Below are positions 31,800 through 44,274 of a stretch of DNA of 64,000 nucleotides, piece after piece. This DNA is from Schistocerca nitens (taxonomy: Eukaryota > Arthropoda > Insecta > Orthoptera > Acrididae). The stretch spans positions 18,179,140 through 18,243,139 of the forward strand of contig NC_064623.1 of NCBI RefSeq assembly GCF_023898315.1, given 5' to 3'. The stretch's first letter is position 1, and every line of letters starts with the position of its first letter. The notes under the pieces are model-generated. The model was given only the letters and a program-made list of their open reading frames with translations. It ran no database searches and was not told the DNA's origin. The position numbers were made by a program, and so were the translations under genes.

Positions 31800-32452
31800 G
31801 TTATTAATATTGTACATCTTAATTCTTCATGTCTCTTCCGCTAGGGGTCTCCGAATTGTAGCGTGAAACATGGGGGTGTGTAACTATGTCGGTGCGTGTG
31901 TAAAACAGCTTGCTGTAATCGAGTTTCGACTTCGAACAGTTCATCGAAGTACGGAGTACTCTCTCCTTCAGCGTAACAATGACTGACCACACAAGAGCGC
32001 CGTGACATCTGCCTGCAACAATCCGGCGCCTTGGGTTCACTGTCATCGATCATACTCCATACATATCCGACTAGGCCCCATCTGACTTTCATCTTGTAAT
32101 ATCCCCCGTCCTAATCGGCCTACCGGAGTGCGACATAATCGGCCGTGATCACGCGTGCCTGACGGAATTTGACAGTGGTTAAGGCTATCGTTACCGAAGC
32201 AAAATAATACCGCTTAGCAGGAGGAAAGTGTACAACAGACCCTTCTGAAGGAAGAATCCGTTCTAAACCTAATCTAAACTCTGATTATAATTTTGAAACG
32301 TGTGGAGTTTAGTGCAATCGCTCACGAACAATACAGGGGAAAAGGGTACCACGTAATATTTAGTACAAAAATGCAATTAGCAAAACAACGATGATTAAAC
32401 GATCGCCAGCCCGCTAGGGAAATGAATCTCTAGAATATTAAGAAACGTAATG

Positions 32453-32454
<2 letters not shown>
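31800..32454. other. No recognised feature
   Basis: Mixed-composition sequence with short frames only. I see no homology or repeat. Confidence 0.35.

Positions 32455-32504
<50 letters not shown>
32455..32504. repeat. Pure poly-A run of 50
   Basis: Fifty uninterrupted A between AATGGC and CTCAAGC. It could be the tail of a retrotransposed RNA on the plus strand, but no AATAAA signal or recognisable body precedes it. Confidence 0.95.
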
Positions 32505-32507
<3 letters not shown>

Positions 32508-32845
32508 AAGCAAATAGTCACTTGCGTGCCGACGGAAGGTTGTCACGCATTCTACTATAAAACAGTTCACGATAAAATAAATGATTGAGAAAGCACTGAA
32601 TTTGCAATTACTTTATCTGAGAAATTATATTTTGAAAGCAAACTTAAATGAAGTTGCTGATTAAATAAATGACTGGCTGTAACTGGAACTACGTTATGTA
32701 AAAATAATTATTAACCCTAGTGTAGCTTAATGCAAAATTTGGAAAAAGGCAAGCAATTTATTTTAATTATTGAAAGGCTAAACTGAATGTACTTTAAGCA
32801 AATGAGCAACTGATTTTACTTTTAATATGAGAACAATAAAGTACG

Positions 32846-33049
32846 AGCCGGCCAGTGTGACCTTGCGGTTCTAGGCGCTTCAGTCTGGAACCGCGTGACC
32901 GCTACGGTCGCAGGTTCGAATCCTGCCACAGGCATGGATGTGTGTGATGTCCATAGGTTAGTTAGGTTTAAGTAGTTCTAAGTTCTAGGGGACTGATGAC
33001 CTAAGATGTTAAGTCCCATAGTGCTTAGAGCCATTTGAACCATTTTTTG
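32846..33049 (+). repeat. SINE, class II head
   Basis: GCCGGCCAGTGTGACCTTGC to TTTGAACCATTTTTTG. The 11 bp TSD AATAAAGTACG at 32835-32845 and 33050-33060 is perfect. Confidence 0.92.
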
Positions 33050-33060
33050 AATAAAGTACG

Positions 33061-36000
33061 TACCGAGCCAGCAGAAGTCACTCTCTAACTCCTGAATAAA
33101 TGAAACTGGACAGTCTTAATTTGTGGTGTATCTTTAGTTATTGGTTTTGCCAATGAAATGTTACATTACTTTAAGTGAGTGAAGTTAGTACTCAAAATTG
33201 CAAATTTATTAAGCCTATGTTATGCAATCCAACAATTAACAGCTGCTGAGGCAGCAATATTTGACTGAAACTGGCCATTAGCAAACAAAATATATTGGCA
33301 GTAAATAGTGAATCAATATCCTTATCTTTATGACAGTCGGTAATTGCATGAAAAGGGAAGGGACCCTGCTTGATAATAATGTCTGAGGACAATAACAGCA
33401 TAGGTGCCAGACAAGATGCAACTATTGCAGCTTATTACTCAAGAAAGTTAGTCAAACCTTGTGAAAGAAATGCCACTGGGTAATGCCTTTACAAAATTAG
33501 TTACACTTCGTCATTTAACAGTCTCACGATGTTGTAGGTGTCTGGACCATGGAGAATGTAGCCAACAACAGTGCTGAGCTGCTGCTGTTGCTGCTGGTTC
33601 TGAACCACAAGCAGTTTCTGTGGGACAGAACTGCAGCTTCCTCCACCTGTCCACTCATGCCATGTTCTCAATACTCACGGGTTAGCGAAGTACGTGCGTC
33701 TACACTGGCGTGATCATTGCTGCACACCGCATCTGCAGGAGTGCCCAGCAAACACCTCTACACTCTACAGTGACTCGAGCTGCTCTGCTTCCTCTCTGCT
33801 CGCAGCGCGACAGAGACTCTCCGTAAGCAAAGCTCAACAAGAGCACAGCTATTGCCATTTCTTCGTTGCTGTCGATTCAATTAAATAAAGTTCACGTCGC
33901 TGTTACCAAGCAATTTACGATATTTTCATTATAATTACAATCAATTATTATATAAATTCGCACATAAATACACTATCACATCCATTACACATTCAATGTA
34001 GTTTCTGTAATGAAGCTTACAGATTCACAATTAGAAGTGCAGTAAAAGTTGTCAACAGATATTAAACGGCGAAAAATTTTGGATGGTACACAAAGTTTTC
34101 TGTCTGCACTTTCAGTGTTACAATTTGTTCCCAAATCTTAAGGAACACCTTCAAGGACTTCACACTTTGATAGTGATGAAGCGTTGCAAACACAAGTAAG
34201 CTTTTGCCTCTGACAACAAAGTCAAACATTTCCACACTGATCGTATCAACAAAGATGAGAGAAATTTATTGTTTGCCTTGGTGACTATCTTCAGAAATAA
34301 ATAGGTAGACATGAAGCCTAAAGATGTAGAATGTTAATAACTTTGTTTCCTTTAAAAAGGTTTAAGAGTTTTCACATAAAAAGTTCGGAGGCATTACTTT
34401 TCAGCACATCCTTGTAGTAAGTTATAAATTTTCCTTCTTTCACCATTTGGTGGAAGTTTGTCATCAACAGAAACTTTCCTAAAGCTTTGAAATCGTATGC
34501 AAAGTCTGCTGGAATCCAGTAAGTTTTCTCATCCTCAAATACTGGATGAATGGAGGCCTAGAATTTGCACACAGTTAGTTACTGTGCCTCAAGACCAAAA
34601 TACAATTTTTGACGGTAATACTTGTTCCATTGTGTTAAACTTTCAACATGAGGTTATACCTCTTAATGGGCAGGCTATGACAACATTTTAAATTTGTAAA
34701 TTAGCCCAATAACACTCCGAAATGTAAAAGATCTAGTTTTCGTTGCTTCTGCACGCCTTTGCACACACGACCTGCAACTAGCAATGGTTTCGAGGATAGC
34801 GGTTTAGTATTACACACAGCAAATTTTGTAAGACTTGGTAGTTTGCCTAATAATATAAAACGTCTGGTATCTAGAAAATTCTGTTTATGAAATGTAATCT
34901 GACATCATTTCTTTTGGACGACTACTTCCATTCAGTAGACCAATTTTTGACAAGACGTAGGTAGCATGTGAAACGTAGTGGGAAATTATGTTTTCTTTGT
35001 CACTACTCGTATTAAAAATGAAATTAATCTTTAGCAGCAAAGACTAATACTTTCATTTTAATTAAATTTGTGCATCATGGAGACATATAGCAAAAAATAA
35101 TGTGTAAATAGCTTCGAAATGGACTCGTTGCACATCATTTCGACAAAAAACTGTAATTAACTTTTTTTAGAAGATTCCTCTTCCTCTTTCACTGACAGTC
35201 TTCCTCACGCTTATTTCATTTCCTTATATTTCATTGTACTCGTTTGTTCAGTAGGACCACTGCAATATTCTCATAGCTTCATGGAACAGCCCACTTCATT
35301 CAATGTACTGAACAAAAGTAATAAAAATGTCTGCGTTAATTCGATATTACAAAACGCAGAGTAAAAAGCTTCATGCACTGTAAACGAATGACGCCATAAG
35401 TACTAGAAGGTTAGTTGCACAGTTGTACCAAATATCCACCGAAGTTGAAACTGAGAGTGTAAAATGGATGGGAACAGTAAATGAAGACATGAAAGAAGCG
35501 GGAATAACACAACATGAAATGAAAAATGAAAAACATCTTGACAGTATACGAGATAGAGTACACAAAAATAACGCAACCACGCGATGACAGAATTTGAAGT
35601 GCTCGTTCTGAGAAAATGAAAGAAATTGAGAATACAGGAAAGCAGAAATCAATGCCCAATATGTCTCGTTGTACACAGCGTGGTAGAGGAGGGCCGAAAT
35701 ACAATGAGGTTCATAATAAAATAATAACAATAGTAATAAGAACGATTAGAGACTGGGTTATATGCATCATAAAAATCTTAAAATATGCATGCAAATATCC
35801 ATGAAAAGTGTCGAAATATGCAAGATCAAATAATTTATAAAAACATTGTATTACTGCGTGCATTATATCTCAAAGTCGAACCTGTGCATATCAGTTACGA
35901 GGAAGAGCGCCGGCTACGCGAATAATCGATATATGTCGAACGTTGATATATTTTTCTGAATACTTTCTGGTAGAGGTTAGAAAGGGGCGTTTCTGCGATT

Positions 36001-36340
36001 ATTTTCTAAAAATTTGCAAAATGGGGGCGCATACCGTGTTGCAAGAATTGTTCTTTCTTAGGTATTGTTGTCGGTAAAAAGCGGATGCGATGCGAGTGAG
36101 TCGCAGTGAAACAATCGATATGTACAGGACCAACTTCGGTACATATCGCCCGCAGAGGGGCGTACAATCATGAACTTTTTGAACAGCTTTATCCTTTAAG
36201 TAATACTATTGAACCAAAGCATCATTTACAATTTGTTTTACATTTTTCTACTATTCTAAACATAAACGACCAACTATTGTCGCTAATGTTCGGTAATAAA
36301 ATTGTATTTTCGATCTCTCAAAACATTTTTATAAGCATAA
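33061..36340. other. AT-rich region, no clear gene
   Basis: Mostly AT-rich without long frames. At 33570-33880 a CTG-rich, more GC-balanced patch has no family match. At ~35470-35600 the plus strand reads WMGTVNEDMKEAGITQHEM, a weak likeness to LINE polymerase C-termini. Nothing else is supportable. Confidence 0.35.
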
Positions 36341-36348
36341 AACCACCG

Positions 36349-37711
36349 TTATACATCAACTGAGGTAACTGGGCAGTATTTGAATTTGGGTGCTATGTTG
36401 GTACTTACTGTTTCTGGTAATAGTTCACCTGTACCAATAATAAAACTATCAATTTTGCACAAGGGTTCAAAGTGTGGGTTATTGTTTAAAATGTTTTCAA
36501 AATTTTCTCTAAGTTTTCTTGGGAATACCTCCGGCAATGAGGAGTTCACTAGAATAATTTTGTTCATTGACTGAAGAGATTCATTCAACGCCAAACCTTG
36601 AGTTTCAAACTTTTTATTACTTACAGGTATATGGGAAAAACGAGTACTAATGACAGCAATGTCTTTTTTAATACCGGAATCATTAAAAGCTTCCTTGCAC
36701 TGGCAAACTGCCGAAGTCTCTGCACTATCGAAGTCATTTACTACCCCTCTAATGGCCTCGAAATGTTAATTGTAAAACAACGCATCTTCGACCCACATAA
36801 CCCAACGAGTTACCATTGGTTCGGGAGGTAAAGGCACATTTGGCAGTTTTTCTTTGTACGTCTTGATGCGAGCAGGAGCCTTTAGAATCACTTTCTTTGT
36901 GGATGAAATCATTTTATTTACATTCACAAACGAGGTACGTACTTCTTCGTCAAGGCGATGTGCTCCATGAGCAAAGAACATCACGTGAATCAAGTTGGGA
37001 TAAAATACTTGGATGGCTTTTCCTGCTTTGCTCATATAGGGAGCAGCGTCTGAAAGAAACACAATCACCCTTTCATCTGCAGAAGGCTTTGGAAATATTT
37101 TTCTAATACCCTCATTCACAAATCTGGCGATCGTAGAATGATTTACTTTTTCAAGTTCTTTGCAGACCGCTAAATAGGAAGAAGAAGGCTCTTCTTTTAA
37201 AGTTCCAAAATTAAATTTGCAATGTAACGGCCTCAAGTGTCCGGAATTTTGTCAACTGAAATCCAGATAATGTTGCCCTTGAGTTCACTGCGTAGTCCCT
37301 CCAGTACATTTACGTAAATTGTCAGTGTGTAACTTCTACGAAATGTTGATTCATCTGGTATATTTTCATTTGAGCAGTACTTGCGCAGGAAGCGTTTGAG
37401 GATACGGATTGTTTATGTCTGTGAAGAGGAATATTGCTTACAATGAATGCTTGACATAGATCCAAATTATACCGACATTTTTGGTAGCTGCTACTGCAAC
37501 TTTCTGCTGTCAGAAGTTGCTGTCGTGTTCCTTTCTTCTGCATTCCTGCGATATGAAGACTTGTCTTGACATGCTGGTCTATTTGATACTTTTTTTTGCA
37601 GGAAACGTTTTTCTCACAAACTGAATATAAAACAATTCCTTCATATGTAAATACTCCAGGATGGTCATCTATCCAGGAAACGACGTTTCTTTTTCGGGTG
37701 GCATGGCACAC
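36349..37711 (-). pseudogene. hAT-type transposase relative (CGGBP1-like), decayed
   Basis: Minus-strand parts in order: 37711-37322 starts with an N-terminal zinc-finger-like region (WIDDHPGVFTYEGIVLYSVC, QIDQHVKTSLHIAGMQKK). 37236-36766 holds HSTIARFVNEGIRKIFPKPS, IVFLSDAAPYMSKAGKAIQV and FFAHGAHRLDEEVR. 36594-36349 ends with FKYCPVTSVDV, the start of the hAT C-terminal dimerisation block. Such proteins (BED/CGGBP1-like hAT relatives) are transposases or domesticated derivatives. Here stops and frame changes lie between the parts and the last motif is cut off, so it is a dead copy. Terminal repeats were not found. Confidence 0.7.
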
Positions 37712-37734
37712 AACACGTTACACACTATACGTCG

Positions 37735-37943
37735 CGCCGCGCGGGATTAGCCGAGCGGTCTAAGGCGCTGCAGTCATGGACTGTGCGGCTGGTCCCGGCG
37801 GAGGTTCGAGTCCTCACTCGGGCATGGGTGTGTGTGTGTTTATCCTTAGGGTAACTTACGTTAAGTAGTGTGTAGGCTTATGGACTGATGACCTTAGCAG
37901 TTAAGTCCAATAAGATTTCCCACACATTTGAACATTTTTTTGA
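37735..37943 (+). repeat. SINE family 4, class II tRNA head
   Basis: GGGATTAGCCGAGCGGTCTA opens a class II (Leu/Ser-like) head, with B box GGTTCGAGTCC and a GATGACCTTAGCAGTTAAGT body related to, but distinct from, the main SINE. The 11 bp TSD ACTATACGTCG at 37724-37734 and 37944-37954 is perfect. It lies just outside the hAT remnant. Confidence 0.92.
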
Positions 37944-37959
37944 ACTATACGTCGTAAAC

Positions 37960-39075
37960 ACGTTCAGCTGTGTGCAAGTAAGTAGAAAGCTAAACAGAAA
38001 CAATGGAGGTGCGACTAAAAACTTGCGTAGTTTAATTTAGTTGTTGCTGACGCGTACGGTATGACAACGGAGGGGATTAACTAGGGGCGCGGGCGAAGGA
38101 GCATAGACTCCGTCTGCTTGTTCCCGTTCCTCGTCTGTAATGATTTCGCTAGACAATGGCCTCTCGGTTAGCGACTGCACGCAGTTCTAGGTCGCGGTCA
38201 ATCTGCGAGACATCGAAACTAGATCGAGTCAGAGACCGCCGGTCTAAGTTTTTAAAATATTGTAATCATAGAGTGAAAATATGCATCGTCACTAGTTTAT
38301 AGTTAAAATATGCAATAACCGTAAAAAAAAGCCAAGTATGCAAATGCATATGCAGCATGCAAATGCATATAATCCTATCTCTCAGAGTGATAACAATAGT
38401 AGGTGGTGTGCCCGTGTAGCATGTTACATTGATACAGTTAGTAAAACGTTGAGAAATAGGAACTTCACGACTGCGACCCGCTCTTAGGAGGCTATCCGAC
38501 GTTTCAGGGCAATTGTGTTTAGAATTCAGTCTCTGGATGGGTCAGTTAGGAATCGAATCTTGATGAAGTTAACGAGGGACCTGCGTACTGCTGAAACGTC
38601 TGTGTCATTTTATTGTAAGTGAAAAAGAACAGGACCTCCGCAGTGCAAGGATAGTCTTTGTGTACAAATACAGATCGTTTCTGGAGGCCTGTGTTTATTC
38701 TGGCGAGCAACGACCAAAAAAAAAAAAAAAAAAGAAACAAGCGGCTACTAGAGAATAAAGGAATAAATTCCAGCAAATAGCCATGAGAGCCCCTCTGGAA
38801 CGCGTCTATAAATCGCTTTTATTGCTGCGACAGTCTCTCTCTTCTCCCTCCCCTCAACCCCCCCCCCCCCCCCCACGAAACCATCCCAACCACAGCTAGC
38901 ACAGCGTGGGGCGGTTAGCAGCAGTTCTGCAGTTTTCGCTCTGAAATGGTAAACATTGTCCCACCTTCCCTTTCTCTGCCCTGTTGGCGTTGTCTGCTAA
39001 CACCGAGTGACTGCTGAAGCAAATATTACACCATTATTTACAGTTCGTTATAACTGTTTTTCTCGCACAGCATAA
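37960..39075. other. No gene; poly-A and poly-C runs
   Basis: An 18-base A-run lies near 38717 and a 17-base C-run at 38858-38874. Repeated ATGCATATGCA words occur at 38338-38372. No coding or element signal. Confidence 0.4.
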
Positions 39076-39079
39076 CTGA

Positions 39080-41190
39080 AGAGTTACAAAATTGAGCAAA
39101 TTATTGTAACATACTGAGAAAAGTTGTAAGGAAATCAAGAAATATGTATGCTAGGGAAGAAATTAACAACGCCAGTAATAAAATCAAATCAATATGGAAT
39201 GTTCTTAGAAGGTAGACAGGAATAGTAACCACTGAAGTAGGTATTATTACTGTTAAAGAGAATGAGACCATCTTAACCAACAGTACATAGGTAGCTAATG
39301 TATTTAACAATCACTTCTTAAGTGCAGAAGCAAAAATTTTTGAGAATGGTTCAAAAGAAAACGCCAGGCAGTACATGCAAGAGTCAGTTTTGAAAATAAT
39401 TTAGCCACATTTTCATCTAAAAACCTCTTATGAAATAAGAAAAATTAATAAATCTTTGAAAAATAAATGTTCTGTTGGAGTAGATGACATCTCTAACAAG
39501 TTATTAAAACAATGTGGAGCAATTACAGCTGATGTTTTGAGTCACATATGTAATGCATCACTGACTCAGGCTATTTTTCCAGACAGGTTAAAATATGCCA
39601 TTGTGAGGCCTCTCTACAAAAAGGGGGGAAACCACAGATGCCAATAATTACTGGCAAGTATCCTTGTTTACAGCATTTTCAAAAATCTTTGAGAAAGTAA
39701 TGTACTCAAGAGTGGTTAGCCATCTCAACAGTAATGGGATACATAGTAAATCACAGTTCGGATTTCAGAAACGCTGTTCCACTGAGACAGCGATATACAA
39801 TTTCACTGTCCACATAATAGAGTCTTTAAATAGTAAAATGTCACCAGTAGGAATATTCTGTGACTTATCCAAAGCATTTGATTGTGTGAACCATGATATT
39901 ATGTTAGAGAAATTACAATTCTATGGTTTAAATGGAACAGCATATGAGTGGTTTAAGTCATATATACAGAACAGGAAGCAAAGAGTCTCTTTATATGCTT
40001 CGAGTGATTCAAAGGAGTTTGCCACTTCATTTAACTGGGGTGAAATTACATTAGCTGTTCCACAAAGTACGATCATGGTCCAATCCTGTTCTTGATATAT
40101 GTGAATGACCTCCCTTCTTATGTGAAACAAGATGCTGAACGGACACTGTTTGCCGATGATAAAAGTATAATTATTAAACCAGTAAAAGAAAGTCCGATAG
40201 AAAATGATACAAATAAGGTCTTTGGAAAAGTTATTAATTGATTTTCTGGGAATGGGCTTGCTCTGAACTATGAAAAAACAAAGTACATCCAATTCTCTTC
40301 AGCATAAAGTATAGTTGCTTCAGTAAACATAACACATCAAAAGAAGTCAGTAGCTAGGGTATAGCATACTAAGTTTTTGGGGGTACAAATAGATGAGAAT
40401 CTTAATTGGAAAATTCATATTTAAGACCTAAAGCAACTAGGTTCAGCAACTTTTGCAGTCAGAATAATTGCCCATTTTGAGGATGCAGAAATTAGTAAGG
40501 TAACATACTTTGCATACTTCCACTCTGTGATGTCATACGGGATAATATTCTGGGGCAACTCAACACTTAGGCAAAAGGTATTCATTGCTCAACAGAAAGT
40601 AGTTACAATAATGTGTGGGGTTCATAGTCGCACATTTGTAGGCATCTGTTTAAAAGGTTAGGAATTCTTACAGCTGCTTCACAGTACATTTACTCAGTAA
40701 TGAAATTTTTTCTCAACAACATGGACCAGTTTAAAATCAACAGCGGCATTCTTGATTACAATACCAGAAAAAAGAAAGACCTACACTATCTTTTACTTAA
40801 CCTATCTTTGGCACAGAAAGGGATAAAATATGCTGCTATAAAACTTTTTGATAAATTACCAGATGAAATAAAATGTCTGACAGACAGCAGTAATAGTTCC
40901 AAAAACAAACTGAAATCATACCTCCCTGACAACTCCTTCTATACCATAGATGAATTCTTGAATATAAAGATGAGTAAATAAATCTGGAGAATTAATATAT
41001 GCATTTTGTGACATTTAAGGGAATGGGATAGATAATAGAAATATGTAGGTATAACACTATAATGTAAACAAAAAAGAAAGAAAAAGCTTGTTTCCTATGC
41101 ATATTTCTTGTGCATTTGATACATTCCACATCATAACGGTTTTCCATGCTATTGATCAATGGAACACGTAACTAACTAACTAACTAAGCG
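39080..41190 (+). pseudogene. LINE C (CR1/Jockey-like) RT and 3' end
   Basis: Plus-strand blocks: KNKCSVGVDDISNKLLKQCG at 39456, RLKYAIVRPLYKKGG to 39640, FSKIFEKVMYSRVVSHLNSN at 39676, GIFCDLSKAFDCVNHDIMLE with the first catalytic Asp at ~39855, TLFADDKSI (palm) at ~40146, and NTRKKKDLHY with IKLFDKLPDEIK at 40760-40875. The element ends in GGAACACGTAACTAACTAAC, an (AACT)n tail at 41166-41187. About six frame breaks are needed to read it, so it is dead although the palm survives. 5' part and endonuclease are absent. Confidence 0.82.
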
Positions 41191-41283
41191 GTGCTTAACG
41201 TTAAGGTACTTTGCAGATGTGCCACAGTATTTGAATTTTATTTTAACTGAATTGAGTGTGGGTGCTCGATGAAAGATACTCAC

Positions 41284-41560
41284 AGGGTGACAATTATTGA
41301 ACTATATGAAAAAAAGCGTAAATTAATTAGAAACTACGGTGGGCACACACTTTATTTAACATGTAAACGTCACTACAGGTATTCGGATGTAGGTTATGAC
41401 ATGTTCGACGTGCCTGCCATCATTGGCGATGATGTGGCGCAGGCGAATAGCGAAATTCTGCGTGGCCCGCTGAAGTCTTGGTACATCGATGCTGTCGATG
41501 ACCTCCTGAATGACATGTTTCAGCTCAGCAGCGCAATTAACAGGTCACGCATTACTTTTA
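41284..41560 (-). pseudogene. Mariner 3' end fragment (same family as 46537)
   Basis: CAGGGTGACAATTATTGAAC is the terminal repeat. The following minus-strand coding end (RNFAIRLRxCxxxxGxHVEH type, seen as DNA GCCTGCCATCATTGGCGATG) matches 46640-46760. Only about 270 bp remain. Confidence 0.7.
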
Positions 41561-41599
41561 ACACCAATAGCCATATAAATAATATGAAAATATAAATAT

Positions 41600-41860
41600 C
41601 TCGACACTTGGATCTATGATAAACTTGCTCAGATCCAGGAAATCGATACAACAATTGAACAAGCTAGAGATGCTTTTTTATAATCAGATCATTTTATACC
41701 AAACGAAATTTTAACTTAAAACTGAGATCCACATTAAATGTTATGAAATCCCAGTACTCTTGTATGGAGTATAGGAACGTGCACTTAATAAGGCAACAGT
41801 GAAGATGAAATGAAAATGATTGAGTCATGTGGATGTGCTCATGAGTGTTGAAAATACCCT
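41600..41860 (+). pseudogene. Decayed LINE RT fragment
   Basis: IQEIDTTIEQARDAFL followed, in another frame, by RNFNLKLRSTLNVMKSQYS fits the RI.xAR.AF..K...L.SR.L.L..R..ml.cYVWSVLLYG block after the palm. Limits unknown. Confidence 0.5.
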
Positions 41861-42163
41861 GGACACAAATAATTACCAATGAAAACGTTCAGAAGTGAAT
41901 CAACAAGGATGAGGAATTGGGGAACATAATGGGAACCAGAAAGCTATAGTATCTGGTCATATAATGATAGGAAATACCAACGATAGTCTTTGACTGAAAA
42001 TAGTCTTTGACAGAAAATATCAGTAGACAGAGGGCGAACATCGTGGCTACAACATCTGAGAGAGTGATACGAATGCACTTATCTACCACTGTGTATTTTT
42101 ATTTATTTTATTTTTTGGTTATTTAGCCTCATCATGTTAGGGTATTAAGACTCTCTCTTACAT

Positions 42164-42410
42164 TTGACCAGTAACAACACATACGAAAGGTATTACAAAT
42201 ACATTCACAAGAATAATGGTAATATGAATAGTAATAACAAAGATAATGATAATAGTGATAGTAATAGTAATCATAATCGTAACTGTAATATTAATAGTAA
42301 TAATTCTAATAATAATAATAATAGCAATAGAATGGTAATAATAATTATAACTGACACTAATAAATATAAGGATAATTTGGTAAAGGACACTGAGAATGAT
42401 GTAGATTAGT
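42164..42410. repeat. AAT-rich low-complexity tract
   Basis: Imperfect AAT/GAT/AGT trinucleotides. The 81-codon frame here (Asn/Ser-rich) is a consequence of the repeat. Confidence 0.8.
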
Positions 42411-43759
42411 TCACCACATCTGAAACCATGTTTAGTATTATCAGAAGCGAAAGGAATAAAGAACGAGGGAAAGATCGAAATGACATTAAAAGTGGCTTTT
42501 AAGAAAGAGAACGTAAATAAGACATGGGAAAAGTTCTGGGGAGGCAGGATTGACGAGAATGATGTTCAAAATGGTAGATGAGAGAGATGGCTGTTGTGAT
42601 AGAAGGTGGACCGTTAGCTGTCTTTTGAAGTTTGGACGGAATTTAATGTCTGTGAAATTGTAGGAAGATTTTTCCAAAGTCGGGCTCTTCACACATGAAA
42701 TGATGTAGAGAACATGGCAGTGTTATGCGATGAGACAAATAGATTTTGCTTTGTTGAGGAAGTGTATTTCTGCTGTGCTGTTCAGATAGTAGTGTAAGAG
42801 TTAAAGATAAGTAAGACTGAGAAGACAACAGAGCAAACATAGAGTGTGGTAGTTTCTACGCTTATTGGCTTGTAGTCGTGATAATTATTTGTAGGCTAGT
42901 TTAATATTACACATCATTCATCGCAATTCAGCCTGCATGAGCTTTCGTCCTTGGAGAGCACAAACACTATGGTGAAGTATGTGGAGTATTACTGCTCAAC
43001 GAGACTCATTTTAAACTCGAAAGGAAACACGTTTTTCACATTTCTGTAGGGAATGAAGTGATATTGACACTTCCTTAGAGACTGCAATTGCGTGTTCATT
43101 CCAGTCTAAGTGATGGTCCGGTATTATTCCCCTGTTCCTTGCAGAAGATAAAAAGGTTATTTCTGTTCCATTTAGGATTAACGGTGATTCATATTCTCTG
43201 TACTGCGTTGTAATAAGAGTTTCGTCAGTGGCTAATATTGCCTACGTTTTAGATGGGTGAAGTTTCAAACAAACGTTTTGCACCAACTCAGCTAAGGCAA
43301 GGAAATCAGCATTTACGTGGTGAATGACTACGCACAGATTTGTTGGGCTTGGACTTAGATATAACTGAACGTCGTCCGAGTACAGGTGGTAAATCCAGTG
43401 CGAGAGAACAGTTGGCACATGATTAACATATAACGAAAAAATAGTGCGTCAAATACTGATCCTTGTGGGACCCTTGACACTGCATCCTTCGACCGTGAAT
43501 TTTTGTTTCAGTCCTTACACACTGTTGGCGTCGTGTAGGGTATGAGTGGAACCATTGTACAGCTCTTAAATAAACTTTTGAATTTTTGAGTTTAGCAAGT
43601 AGGATGTCAAAGTTGACAGTGTCGAAAGCTTTACTGAAATACAGAAAGCATATGATAGTAGTCTCTTGTTTAACCATAGCTTGTTCCAGTTTCACAGTAA
43701 CACTTCAGTTGAAACTTCCGGGCTGAAAGGCCGTGGTCGATGTATAAAATTTCCACCAA

Positions 43760-43797
43760 ACGTTTCGTCTCCATCCGCGGGAGACATCATCTGAGGC
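43760..43797 (-). ncRNA. Hammerhead-like motif, PLE-2 left end
   Basis: CAGAUGA, U, stem II GUCUCC/GGAGAC, GAAACGUU. Compared with PLE-1, stem II has changed at two pairs with both partners changed, evidence that the helix is selected. Core base 4 is A as in PLE-1, and stem I is weak. Confidence 0.4.
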
Positions 43798-43956
43798 CGT
43801 CCGGCTACTGCCACTGAGGCTGCAGGTACTCTCGCATTTATAGAGCGTATAGAGGGCACCACCATTCGTCACGTGATGTCGACGGTATGCCTATCTTTGG
43901 AAGGCGTCATCATTCTCGATTAAGAGTAATCGATTGTCTTTCTACTGGCGCAGCGC

Positions 43957-44270
43957 CTACATGCATAGTTTGTCCAACTTTAAAACTTCCTCTTTTCTAT
44001 TAAAATTGTTATGGTGTTTGTGAATCTCTATTGCTTCTCTGTACATGCGCGCATGATAATGGGATCTTCGTGCTAGAACGCTTGTCTCATTAAATTTAAT
44101 TTCATGGTTCCCATCTCGAAAAACATGCTCAGCCACGGCCGATTTTTCGATGTGTCCTAGGTGACAGTTTCTTTTATGTTCGGCTAAGCGGGTGTTTACA
44201 CTTCTTTTCGTTGTTCCAATATATGCTTGTCCACAACTGCATGGAATTTTGTATACCCCAGGTGTCATGG
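43957..44270 (-). pseudogene. Inverted PLE-2 GIY-YIG fragment
   Basis: The minus strand starts GVYKIPCSCGQAYIGTTKRS, then the conserved Arg in SVNTRLAEH, HKRNCHLGHIEKSAVAEHVF and MYREAIEIHKHHNNFNRKEE. The nuclease core is well kept but has no RT. The preceding codons (MSVGKISAIYEIASFTGT) are the antisense of RT sequence and not part of it. Confidence 0.8.
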
Positions 44271-44274
44271 TGCC

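Noticed and set aside
35371-35730. 119-codon minus-strand hydrophobic frame
   Set aside because: Antisense of AT-rich sequence with a faint LINE signal on the other strand; no membrane-protein family resemblance.
42164-42409. Asn/Ser-rich 81-codon frame
   Set aside because: Arises from AAT-rich low-complexity DNA.
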